Below are positions 1-9,623 of a stretch of DNA of 64,000 nucleotides, one piece after another. Position 1 is the stretch's first letter, and each line of letters starts with the position of its first letter. The stretch lies in contig NC_089581.1 of the NCBI RefSeq assembly GCF_019320115.1, forward strand, positions 70,018,448 through 70,082,447. Reading direction: 5' to 3'. The DNA comes from Miscanthus floridulus. Lineage: Eukaryota; Streptophyta; Magnoliopsida; Poales; Poaceae. A model generated the notes under the pieces. The model saw only the letters and a list, made by a program, of their open reading frames with translations. It had not been told where the DNA came from and did not search any database. Position numbers and translations under genes: made by a program.

Positions 1-3000
1 TCAAAACCTTTGTATTGAATTGGGTTTTCAAAAACCCTAATTTCTAGCATTTAATTCTACCCTGGAAAACCTAATTCAAAATCTAAGCACAGTTTGGTGT
101 TGAGCCTAAAAGCAAAAGTGTAGAGCTTGTCAATGTGTACAAAGCTGATTTTTGGAGTTTTCAAAGTTGTTATATAAAATTTGAAGTAATTTGAAAAGGG
201 ATAAATTCTTAAAGTGTCCCCTTTTGATTTTAAACTTGCAGGTCAAAATGTAGGCATAATTTGGGTATGGTTATTAAAGCAAAGTTGTAGAACTTTTATT
301 TTGGAACAACTTTTATTTTTGGAGATTTTTAGTTACCATACAAATTTGGGAGTAATTTGAGAAATGGATCGAGTGGCAATTCGGTAAATATTGGGAATAG
401 TGCCAGTAGACCGACACCTCACCGTCGGTGAGCTTCTGACATCTTCCAGGCGTGCCCGTGGCCATCTCTAGCTTCGTGATGGCATGGGAAGGCTGCTGCG
501 TGGCTTCTCCATGCTTCATGGTCGCGCTATAAAGCCTGCGCCGTCGCCGTTCTCCTCCGCTTTCTCCCTTTGTTTTTCCTGTTGTCACCGCCCAACTCCA
601 ACGAACTCGCACCATCACCGTAGCGCCCTCCTGGTCTCAGTAAAGCATACCATAGCTCCACCTACTCCTTGCGAACCCAGCCGACCAGTCCTAGGCATTT
701 GTTTTTGCCGAGAAACGCTGCACGCCATCGTTCTTCCTCGCGGCCGGCCGCAACTCCGCTGAGCTCGTTTCTTCGTGGCCATCGAGCTCCGGTAGCTTTC
801 ACGATCTCTCAAGCCTGGATTCATCTTTACCATGTTGCTCTGGTGCTCTGTGGCCCTTTGATTGATCCATTCCTCCAATACAGACACCAGAACGCTGTAA
901 TCGATGATAGCTTGCGCCGCCGTGTCTGCGGTGATCGACGACAAGCCTTTCTGTTGCTCCTCCGGTTCAGCCATCAGCTCGAGCGTGTTTGGGGTGAGCT
1001 GCTGAGTCTTCCCAAGCATTTTGTTTAACCGCTACCAGCCTCACTTCGCTGGCGTAACACAGTCGCACCGCCGTGGCCGCCATGGCCGGCGTCGAGCTCG
1101 AACCAAGCTGTAATTGGCTTAGCTAGTACCACTAACTGAACCGTCGTGAGATGGGGAACATGGTAGTGCCTCGGTCGTGGCCGGAGACCTCACCATCGGC
1201 GAGAAATCGCCAGTCAGAGGGCTCACCGCCGTGGTTAGCGCGGGCTGACAGTGGGGTCACCCTGTCAGTGACCGTTGAAGTGAAAATGGATTTTTCTATT
1301 TTGTAGAATTGATTAAATAGTGCTATGATTTGTTTATTTTGTATAGAATTAAATATAGCTCCAAAAATTATGAAAATTTTTGTGTGACCTCTTTGAGATG
1401 TAAACTATTTAGGAAAAATATTAAATGTTATTTTTTTAGTATATTTTGAATGTGATAAAATTTTCTTAAATTAATTAATAAATGGGTTTCCATGATTTTT
1501 CTAGGCTTAAATAATTATCCAAAAATTATGAAAATTGTTTTGCCACTTAGTTATCATGTGATGAGTCTTCACAAAAATGTTGAGCTCATTTGGAGAAAGT
1601 TGATTTATTTCATAATTATTAATTAGTTTTAATTAATAAAAACAAATAGTAAACCCTAATGATTTAGGTTTTGTTTGAATTTGGGATTGAGTGATGACCT
1701 TGGGTCATTAGCATATAATGATCCTTGGTAATTAAAGTAAGTGTTTGAGTTTATGAAAAGGTTTATTCAGTTGTTGGTTTGCAACTGTACCACGAAGGAA
1801 AGTTGTATTCAAGTTACTAACTTTTGCATCCATCATCAAGCATCATGTTTTATATCGCGCATCATATTAAACATGGCATTGTTACTACATGTAGTGAACA
1901 AAAGTGAGAACGTGGTACTCAACCAAGTTGTTGAGGAAGTTAACCTACCTGTTGAGGTCAAGTTTGATATCTGTGGAACATCTCTGGAACCTAACTTTTC
2001 CGACAATCAAGGCAAGCCCCGGATGCATTTAAACCTTCCTTGTGTTTTAAAAATTTATATCGCTTTTGCTTTTTAGTACTGCATTAAGTGATTAGGAGTT
2101 GAGTGGAAACCTAATTGATGCATTACCAACCTTGTTTTTCCATATCAACCTTGTTACCAGTTTTAATCCGAGAATACCTAATTATGCTTAGCCATGCTTA
2201 GAACGATAAAAGTCGGGTGATTACCAGTCACCTGCGAGATATAAATGGTTTTTTTAATACGATTGGTTATTTATGTTATCATGAGATATGAGCATGTGGA
2301 GTAATAAATCTAGACCGGACGGACTCGGTGTATGAGAGCCACAAGACATGGATGTCTTGTGAGCGGGTTCTTTCCGCCTATGTCGATTAAGAACCATCCA
2401 TTGTTGAATTGCATGAGGTGAGACCTTATAGTACTGACCACATGCTCCGGTAAGCCTTAACTCGGCTATTCTATTACAAGAATGGCTACTCATGCACTGG
2501 GAGTGGAGAGATGGCAGGAGTAGCATGTACCCACATGGCAATGGGCTGGATTGGTGGAGTACTGTGCTCTCAGGTGGCGTGGACCCGTTCTTGTTTTAGA
2601 GGATCTGAGGGTGGGTTGGTATATGTAGGTCAAGGACCTGCATATGTTGTGTGGTTGGGAATCCCTAGCTGGGTTATAATCGGTTTGAATCGTTGTTGCT
2701 CCTCGATTATGGAGACTCAACTCACTGTTCATCATCATAGTTAATAAATGAAACTTGAGGAAGTTTTGAGAAAAAGTTTGATATGAAGGTCATGATCTCA
2801 ATACGGATCATGGCAGATTCATATATGATTTTGATAAGGATTCAATGTTGAAAGAAAGAATCTTTTTAAAGAGCTTTTACGCAAAAGAACCTTGTTTAAT
2901 GCTAAAGCCTTACCTTGAATCCCTGAGCCTGCATTCCTAAGTCTTATTAGTTTTTATTTCGGTTAAGTCTTGTTGAGTACTTTTGTACTCAGAGTTCGTT

Positions 3001-3445
3001 AACCCTTGTTGCAAGTGAGTCTCATGAGCAGGTCTGCTTTGGACCATGTTGCATGACTATTGTTCAAATCGATGATGATAAGTAAATGTGTGACCTTTGG
3101 GCAGGGTACTTTCTTTGTGTGTTATGTTTATGTTACTAATGTCACTCCACTACTATGGTTTGTAATAATAATCATACTTAGTTTGTAAGGTTTGAAACAA
3201 CTATTTTGTAAACTAAGTTATTGTAAGACTTCTGCTATTTCACTCTGATGTAAATTAATGAATAAACTATTGTAATACTACAATGACTCTGTAATGGATC
3301 CTGCTCGGAAAATCGTGGATGTTTTGGGTTCTCCGAGGACACCCGATAGTCTTCTTAAGTTACCGGAAACATATGCATAGTCGTCAGAGGTCATTGGACA
3401 GTGACAGGTGCATGTGGGCCCTATAATTTAGGAGGTTCTGCCACA
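1..3445 (+). repeat. 5' LTR of the Tekay-type element (left end truncated by window)
   Basis: Position 1 aligns with 28674 in the 3' LTR, so about 153 bases are missing. The right end, 'ctgccaca', is followed by the primer-binding site. It contains an AT-rich start, a TATA motif at 528, a GC-rich tract (about 480-1260), an AT-rich stretch (1280-1740) and a 3' block rich in small hairpins (2180-3000). Short open frames in the GC-rich tract (for example 484-762 and 669-1028) lie inside the LTR, and I do not regard them as genes. Differences from the 3' LTR are mostly transitions and are concentrated in the GC-rich tract, as CpG decay would give. Confidence 0.95.
528..534 (+). promoter_or_regulatory. 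candidate TATA box of the LTR promoter
   Basis: TATAAAG lies at the start of the GC-rich tract of the LTR and is conserved in the 3' LTR at 29202-29208. A TATA box roughly 0.7 kb into the LTR would put the U3/R boundary about 30 bases downstream, so the GC-rich tract would be R/U5 leader. The transcription start is inferred. Confidence 0.5.
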
Positions 3446-3448
3446 GAA

Positions 3449-3460
3449 TGGTATCAGAGT
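3449..3460 (+). promoter_or_regulatory. primer-binding site (initiator Met tRNA type)
   Basis: TGGTATCAGAGT starts three bases after the LTR end and matches 11 of 12 bases of the usual plant retrotransposon site complementary to the 3' end of initiator tRNA-Met. It confirms the LTR boundary and the plus orientation. Confidence 0.88.
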
Positions 3461-3833
3461 TGCCATTACAAAGGTTTTTGTAGTATTGTTTTACAAAACT
3501 TCAAAACGATTTGGGACAAATAAATTTAACATGTTAATTTGGTCCAAATTGCTTCTGACTTATCTAAATTCATTCTTGCCATTCCTTATTTGCTTAAAAA
3601 GGCTTTGTATGGTGGAGTAGTAATCTTATTATGCCCTATATAACAGGAACTATTGTTTATGTACCATAGGAGCTTTGATGTTTAAGTTTTGTACGGACGA
3701 TTCATGCATCATAATTAATCCACTTGTTACTTACTTTGCCTCTTAGTTTGGGTTGAGTAGTGTAATCCATCCTTGCTGCTCTTTAGACTTTTATCAGATC
3801 GTCTTACTGTTTTGAAATCTTGCTTTCTACAGT

Positions 3834-4400
3834 ATGGCTCGTACCAAGGTAACACCCCATAAGTCAATTGGACCCAAAGGAATTCCTCATCACCAGCTTG
3901 CCCCTAGGAGTGATGGTGCTAGCAGTAGCAGCTTTAGGCCTGATCCCCAGGCTGAGATACAGAGGCTTTTAGTAGAATTAGCACATGCTACTAGAGATAG
4001 GGCCTTGGATGCCATCCAGGTGGGCAAGTTATAGGATCAATTGAGGTGTCCGACAACCGCTCATAAGAACTGCAAGCATATGTTAGTTCGTATGGTGGAA
4101 GGAAGAAATGAGGCTTGGCATAGAGAAGATGTAGCTAGAGCCCGAGCTCATGAGTTAGAGTTCTGTGTAGAAGACTTAGAAGAATATTATACTAATCTGC
4201 ATGAAGAAGTCCATAGGCTGAACAATCTCTTGGATCCAAATCATGAGCCTCAGGCAGATGCAATGGACCCAGGTGTCATCATAGCAGATGATGATGAACC
4301 GAAAGAGGAGGAAGAAGAAGATCCAGAAGTAGTGATGGTCAATGAAAGTTATAATGAAGGCAGAAATGTTTCTGGAATGGATACCGATCATGAGGTTTGA
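3834..4400 (+). pseudogene. extra ORF upstream of gag (acidic, coiled-coil-like), one in-frame TAG
   Basis: One frame runs from ATG 3834 to TGA 4398-4400, broken only by TAG at 4032-4034, which gives about 188 codons. The N-terminus is basic (MARTKV...). The middle has heptad-like, charge-rich helical sequence around 4110-4240 (ARAHELE, DLEEYY, LHEEVHRLNNLL). The C-terminus is strongly acidic, with a run of D and E around 4285-4325. It lies between the primer-binding site and gag, where most chromoviruses have only leader, and ends about 140 bases before the gag frame. I do not recognise a domain. It could be a separate accessory protein or a 5' exon of a longer gag: a possible acceptor, 'aacag', directly precedes ATG 4576. 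Confidence 0.5.
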
Positions 4401-4539
4401 GGTGATCGAGGAGAAGAGTAGAGTTATAAAATAGTGAGTTCTAGTCTAGTTGGGCAGTCTTGCTTAAGTGCGAACTTGTGTATAAATAAGCGAACCCAAT
4501 GTAATGTGTTTGTAGTAAGCTCTTTTAATAGTTCAATAA

Positions 4540-5745
4540 ATGCTTGTGAGTAAAAATTTGGTTTGTCATGAACAGATGCGTCATACTCGGGGTTTGACTA
4601 TTCCTGGTTTTTCGCAAGACGAGGATGGTATTCCTGATCCCCCACCAGTTCCACCAAATTTGGCTGATGCTATCGCGGCACTGGTCAATGTGACCATAGA
4701 TAATGCTCGGTTGCTTCGGGAGTTAGCTCAAAGCAATCAAAATATGATGCAAGGGAATCGTGGTCGTAATCATCAAAGGCAGGAAGCTACGTATGTTGAC
4801 TTCACGAATACACGACCACCAGTATTTACCAAGGCTGACGAACCACTTGAAGCTGATGATTGACTTCGTACCATGGAGCAGAAGTTTGACCTCATTCTAT
4901 GCACTGAGTTTTAGAAGCCTGTTTTTGCTGTCCAACAGCTTAGAGGTGCAGCAGGTGCTTGGTGGGCGAACCTTGTGGCCATGCAACCAGCCGGTACTCG
5001 GGTAACTTGGGCCAAGTTCTGCACTGCTTTCCGTGCCCATTATATTCTAGATGGAGTTATGTCCATGAAGCTTGATGAGTTTCTTGCTTTGAAGCAAGGT
5101 GATCAAACAGTCATGCAGTATGTGGGCAAGTTCAATCACCTTTCATAGTACGCACCTGAGCATGTTAACACCGATGCCAAGAAGAAGAAGTGGTTCATGC
5201 GTGGCCTTAATACCAAACTTTAGACCATGATGACTACCTGCACCAATGTCATGTATCATGAGGCAGTTAACATTGCTATTGCTTCAGAGGAGAAATATCG
5301 GTAGCATAAGGAAATAAAGAAGAAGAAGAGTGTGCCCTCTGGGTCTTTCAGTGGCAATCAAAAGAGACAGAAGATAATCTATCATCCAGTGAATCACTAT
5401 CGTCCTCCTTATCACCCGCTGCAGTTCCAAGCCGGTCAACAACCAAATGTCCATCCTGCTATAACTTACCTGAACTCACAACAGACAAATGCTCCTAGTG
5501 TTCGTGCTCCAACACCCCAAGGCCACAATTACCCATGCTTCAATTGTGGGAAGTCAGGTCATTTCTCTAGGGAATACCCATATCCTAAGTAGTATAATCC
5601 GAATTTTCAGAAGGCTCCTAGAAATCAACAATAGGGTCAAGCTCAGGACAAGAACAATAACCAAAATGCTCAGAAGGGCAAAAATGAAAAGAAGACGGGG
5701 CGGGTTTTCTATACTCAAGCTGGGGAGATTCTAGAAGGGGAACCC
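4540..5745 (+). pseudogene. gag: Tekay-type gag (capsid/nucleocapsid), degenerate
   Basis: Conceptual translation in frame 4540 (or from ATG 4576) gives a proline-rich N-terminus (PDPPPVPPNLADAI), a retrotransposon-gag capsid region at about 4880-5290 (motifs AAGAWWANL and FRAHYI), a basic linker and a zinc knuckle near 5536 (CFNCGKSGH). The fourth zinc ligand position reads TAC (Tyr) at 5575-5577, a probable G-to-A change from Cys. In-frame stops are TGA 4861 and TAG at 4912, 5146, 5221, 5302, 5590 and 5632. Gag would form the cytoplasmic particle and bind genomic RNA. The frame continues straight into protease with no shift, as expected for a single gag-pol ORF. Confidence 0.85.
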
Positions 5746-6243
5746 ATGATGCTGGGTATGTTTCCTATCGCCGATCATCCTGCAGTTATGCTTTTTGATT
5801 CTGGTGCATCTCATACATTCATCAATAGAACCTTTGTCATAAAGCATGAAATTCCAATTGGGGCAACAAAGGAAAATTTCTTTATACAATCGCCCGGGGG
5901 ATGTCTGTGTACTAAGGAAATGGTATACCAGGTACCCATAAACCTAGGTGGGCACATTTTTCCCACCACCATGATTATTCTAAAAGATCAGGATATAGAT
6001 GTGATCTTAGGAATGAATTAGATGTATCAGCATAAAGCTGTTATAGATACTTTGAGTAGGACAATAAGGGTGAGTTTGCCAGATAGTAATTCTCAGCTTC
6101 TTATCCAACTTCCAATCTTAAAGAGATCAGTGGAAAAGGTTTGTGCAACTTCCATCAAGGAGATTAGAGATATCCCTATAGTTTGTGAATTTCTAGATGT
6201 TTTTCCTGAAGATTTACCCGGTCTACCACCTGATAGGGATGTC
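5746..6243 (+). pseudogene. Tekay-type aspartic protease
   Basis: The retropepsin-like active site LFDSGASHTFI is intact, with the catalytic Asp codon at 5797, and a downstream hydrophobic DVILGMN block is present near 6000. The enzyme would process the gag-pol polyprotein. It is fused in frame between gag and RT. TAG at 6019-6021, at a position where a Trp would fit (MN*MYQH), and TAG at 6244-6246 just before RT interrupt the frame. Confidence 0.85.
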
Positions 6244-6246
6244 TAG

Positions 6247-7560
6247 TTTGGAATAGATCTAAAACCTAGAATAGCTCCGATCTCTCAGAGAGCTTATAGG
6301 ATGCCTCCCAAGGAATTAGCTGAGTTGAAGACTCAATTGCAAGAGTTGATTGATAAAGGGTTTATCCAACCTAGTTCATCACCTTGGGGATGTCCTGCAA
6401 TTTTTGTGAAAAAGAAAGATGAGACCCTGAGATTGTGTGTTGACTATTGTCCATTAAATGAAGTGATAATTAAAAATAAATATCCCTTACCTCGGATAGA
6501 TTTACTTTTTGATCAACTAGCTGGAGCTAAGGTTTTCTCCAAGATTGATTTGAGGTCAGGTTACCATCAAATCAAAATTAAGCCTAAAGATATTCCCAAA
6601 ACGGCATTTACCACCAGATATGGATTATATGAATACCTGGTAATGTCTTTTGGTTTGACGAATGCCCTAGCTCATTTCATGTATCTGATGAATTCAGTGT
6701 TCATGCCTGAGCTAGACAAGTTTGTAGTGGTGTTTATTGATGACATCTTAGTATATTCCAAGAACAAGAAAGAACAAGCGAACATCTCAGAGTTGTTCTG
6801 ACCCACCTAAGAGAACATCAGTTATATGTCAAGTTCAGTAAGTGTGACTTTTGGCTAAAGGAAGTACAGTTTTTAGGACATGTCTTGTCAGCTGAAGGAG
6901 TTGCAGTAGATCCAAGCAAAGTTAAGGATGTACTAGATTGGAAACCACCATCCACTGTTCATTAGGTTCAGAGTTTTCTAGGAATGGCGGGTTATTACCG
7001 TTGTTTTATTCTAGATTTCTTTAGAATATCCAAGTCCATCATGGGATTGTTGAAGAACCAAGCCAAGTTTGTCTGGTCACCTGAATGTGAAGAAGCTTTC
7101 TAGACTTTGAAGAGATTATTAACCACTGCACCAGTATTAGCACAGCCAGATATTGAGAAGCCATTTGACATTTATTGTTATGCTTCGGGTATTGGTATTG
7201 GGTGTGTATTGATGCAAGAAGGCTGAGTCATTGCCTATGCTTCCAGACAACTTAAGCAACATGAAGAACATTATCCAACTCATGATCTAGAGTTAGCAGC
7301 AGTTGTCCATGCTTTGAAGATTTAGCGGCATTACCTGCTTGGTAATACTTGCCATATTTATATAGATCACAAGAGTTTAAAGTATATCTTTACTCAATCA
7401 GAATTGAACATGCGGCAAAGAAGATGGTTAGAATTGATTAAAGATTATGACTTGGAGGTGCATTACCACCCTGGTAAGGCAAATGTGGTTGCAGATGCAC
7501 TCAGTCGTAAGAGTCATTGCAATTGCCTAATAGTGAAAACAATGGATCTGACTTTATGTC
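6247..7560 (+). pseudogene. Tekay-type reverse transcriptase and RNase H
   Basis: RT motifs are clear: [47 protein letters not shown] and the catalytic box [10 protein letters not shown] with Asp codons at 6739-6744. A one-base frameshift falls near 6775-6780, and coding continues in another frame through the thumb and connection. RNase H runs from about 7150 to 7520 and ends with the ADALSRK signature. Its first catalytic position, normally Asp in a DASG motif, reads Tyr (TAT, 7179-7181). Stops in the later frame include TAG near 6964, 7101 and 7322 and TGA near 7225. Together these domains would make and trim cDNA. They are not functional here. Confidence 0.88.
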
Positions 7561-7910
7561 AAGAGATGGAGAAGTTGAATATGGAGATAATTCAACAAGG
7601 TAGTTTGACCAATATAACTGTTGAATCAACTATTCGAGACCAGATAATTGCCGCTCAAAAAGAAAACAAGGGTATAGTCCATATCAAAGAAAGAGTCAGG
7701 AATGGAAAAGCGGCATGCTTCGGGATAGATGATGTAGGTGTGTTATGGTTTAAGAATCGCCTAGTGGTACCAAAGGTTCCTGAGTTGCGACAGTCAATTC
7801 TTGAAGAGGCACATACCACCAGGTTATCTATTCATCCAGGAAGTAATAAAATGTACCATGACTTGAAACAGAGATTCTGGTGGACCAAAATGAAGATAGA
7901 GATTGCTCGG
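7561..7910 (+). pseudogene. Tekay integrase, N-terminal part (split by insertion)
   Basis: The frame that ends RNase H continues into the integrase N-terminal domain. The two histidines of the HHCC zinc finger fall in [18 protein letters not shown] (about 7811-7865). Coding stops in CTCGG at 7906-7910, where the Tat element is inserted. The two cysteines of the same zinc finger (KCDTC) resume after 27200, so the insertion cuts the zinc-binding domain in half. Confidence 0.88.
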
Positions 7911-9554
7911 TGTCAGTGTTTTGGGTCTGACGGATCCTCAACCGACTAGTGAAAGTGTACTGCGTGCCCCTAATCCCAGATAGTGATACAAAGAGACACA
8001 AGGTTTATACTGGTTCAGGCAATAGGTGCCCTACGTCTAGTCTGAGAGAGCAATCTTGTATTCCTTGCACCGAGGTGCTTGTAGTAGGGGCTTACAAGCT
8101 AAGCGAGAGAGGGAGCTAGTCCTAGGTCTCTGCGTGGAGTGGCGTGGGTTGCTTGAGATGTTGATCTCTTGTAGTGAGGGAGGGTGTGTGTTACAGAGCA
8201 TTGTGCGTTGCTTGCACGTGTGTCTCCTCCGCCTAGAAGCGGCCCCGGTCACTCCCTTTTATAGTCAAAGGGAGGCACGGGGGCGGTACATGGATTTTCT
8301 ACGTGGTGTTTTGTGAGCAGAGGTGGTATGTCCGAGCCCTATAGCTTGTCACTGTGGTGGCATGGTCGGTGGAGCAGCCTTGTCCTCGGTGCACTAGAGC
8401 GACGCGCCGGTCACGCCTGATCCTATGCGACATGGGAGCTCCCATGGTGGCATGTGCCTTCTTCTATTGGAGGCATGTCAGTCACCATATGTTTGACCGG
8501 CATGGAGAGTCGAGGCCGGGTAGGTGCAACGGTGTAGGTGTGCTGATTCCGAGGCTACAGGAGCTCGGGCCTGTGCACGACGTGGGAGCTCCTACGGCTT
8601 ACCGCTAGGCATGGCGTGTACTATGGATGATGTGCCGGTCCTAGAGTGCTAACAACATAGAGAGCCGAGGCCCAGTCGGTGCAGAGGCTGAACCATTGTG
8701 GGGGGCTCGGCGGGTATGAGTCCTGAGGCTACAGGAGACTAGAAGCGGATAGCCGAGGCTCAGAGGGAGCAGTTGGTCTTGTACGTCGATTCTGAGGCTA
8801 CAGGGACCCGAACTTGACTCCCCACGTCAGGTCAGTGCAGCATGGGTGTTAGCCATGGGCATAGTGCCAAGCACAGTGGCCGGTAACCTCTGCCCTGTCC
8901 TGTCCTAGACGGCATGGCGTCGATGTGACTCCCATCTCGTCGGTCACTCCGCTGTATCGAGCCGTTGTTCGGCTGACATCGCGGGAGTGGTTGGACGTGT
9001 TGATTGGATGTGACGTCCTGTCAGAGAAGTCGGTCAAGGCGGAGGTGACGGGGTTGATGCCGAGCCAGCCTCAAGCGAGTCGAAGAATCGGTACCTCGTC
9101 CGAGGCCTTATGGGTGGGGCCTCGGGCGAGTTGAAGAATCGGTACCTCGTCCGAGGCCTTGCACGCGGGGCCTCGGGCAAGTCGGAGAATCGGTACCTCG
9201 TCCGATGCCTTACGCACGGGGCCTTGGGCGAGTCGGAGAATCGGTACCTTATCCGAGGCCTTACGCGTGGGGCCTCGGGCGAGTCGGAGAATCGGTACCT
9301 CGTCCGAGGCCTTACATGTGGGGCCTCGGGCGAGTCAGAGAATCGGTACCTCGTCCGAGACCTCATGGTTTCGTTCTAGGCTGAGCCCGCTTCGGGTGAG
9401 CCCAGATATTATTCGAGGTGGGCCGGGCAGTCCAGCCAAGCCTCGGATAAGGTGGGGGTTTTGCCAGTGGTTGTCTCTTGGCTTCGATATTTATGAGGTC
9501 TAAGCGATTTTTTTCGGTTCTTGCTTAGGGGACCCCTTTTCATGGTACCCGACA
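7911..9554 (-). repeat. 3' LTR of the Tat element (element sense is minus)
   Basis: 1644 bp, beginning tgtcagtgtt and ending acccgaca. It is closely similar to 25438-27195 and shares its low-copy body and a 51-bp tandem array, but has six array units against eight. Open frames seen here (8056-8316, 9034-9366 and others) are repeat-driven or LTR-internal and not genes. Confidence 0.95.
9057..9366. repeat. 51-bp tandem repeat, six units, inside Tat LTR
   Basis: The anchor GGTACC falls at 9090, 9141, 9192, 9243, 9294 and 9345, an exact 51-bp period. Each unit holds a near-palindromic pair, cctcgtccgaggcc and gcctcgggcgag. Because 51 is divisible by three, the array stays open in several frames on both strands and creates repetitive false ORFs. 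Confidence 0.95.
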
Positions 9555-9623
9555 GTAGCCCCTGAGCCTCGGGGAGAGCATGAGCGCTCTCCCTAAGGTT
9601 TTGACGTGACTTGGCTTGCGGCA
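9555..9623. other. Tat internal stub between 3' LTR and nested solo LTR
   Basis: A 69-bp GC-rich piece of Tat internal sequence (gtagcccctgagcctcgggg...) that should hold the polypurine tract on the minus strand. No clean purine run is visible. It ends in CGGCA, the TSD of the solo LTR. Confidence 0.6.

Noticed and set aside
3449..3465. tRNA-like words (tggtatcagag) as part of a tRNA gene
   Set aside because: Only the primer-binding complement of the tRNA 3' end is present, right after an LTR; no cloverleaf.
8037..8608. Small genes 8056-8316, 8354-8608 and matching 25553-26087
   Set aside because: Both sets are the same positions in the two Tat LTRs and are shared because the LTRs are duplicates; no domain or start context.
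9057..9366. Regularly spaced repeats resembling a CRISPR array
   Set aside because: The 51-bp units are directly adjacent with no unique spacers and lie inside a plant LTR. It is a minisatellite.
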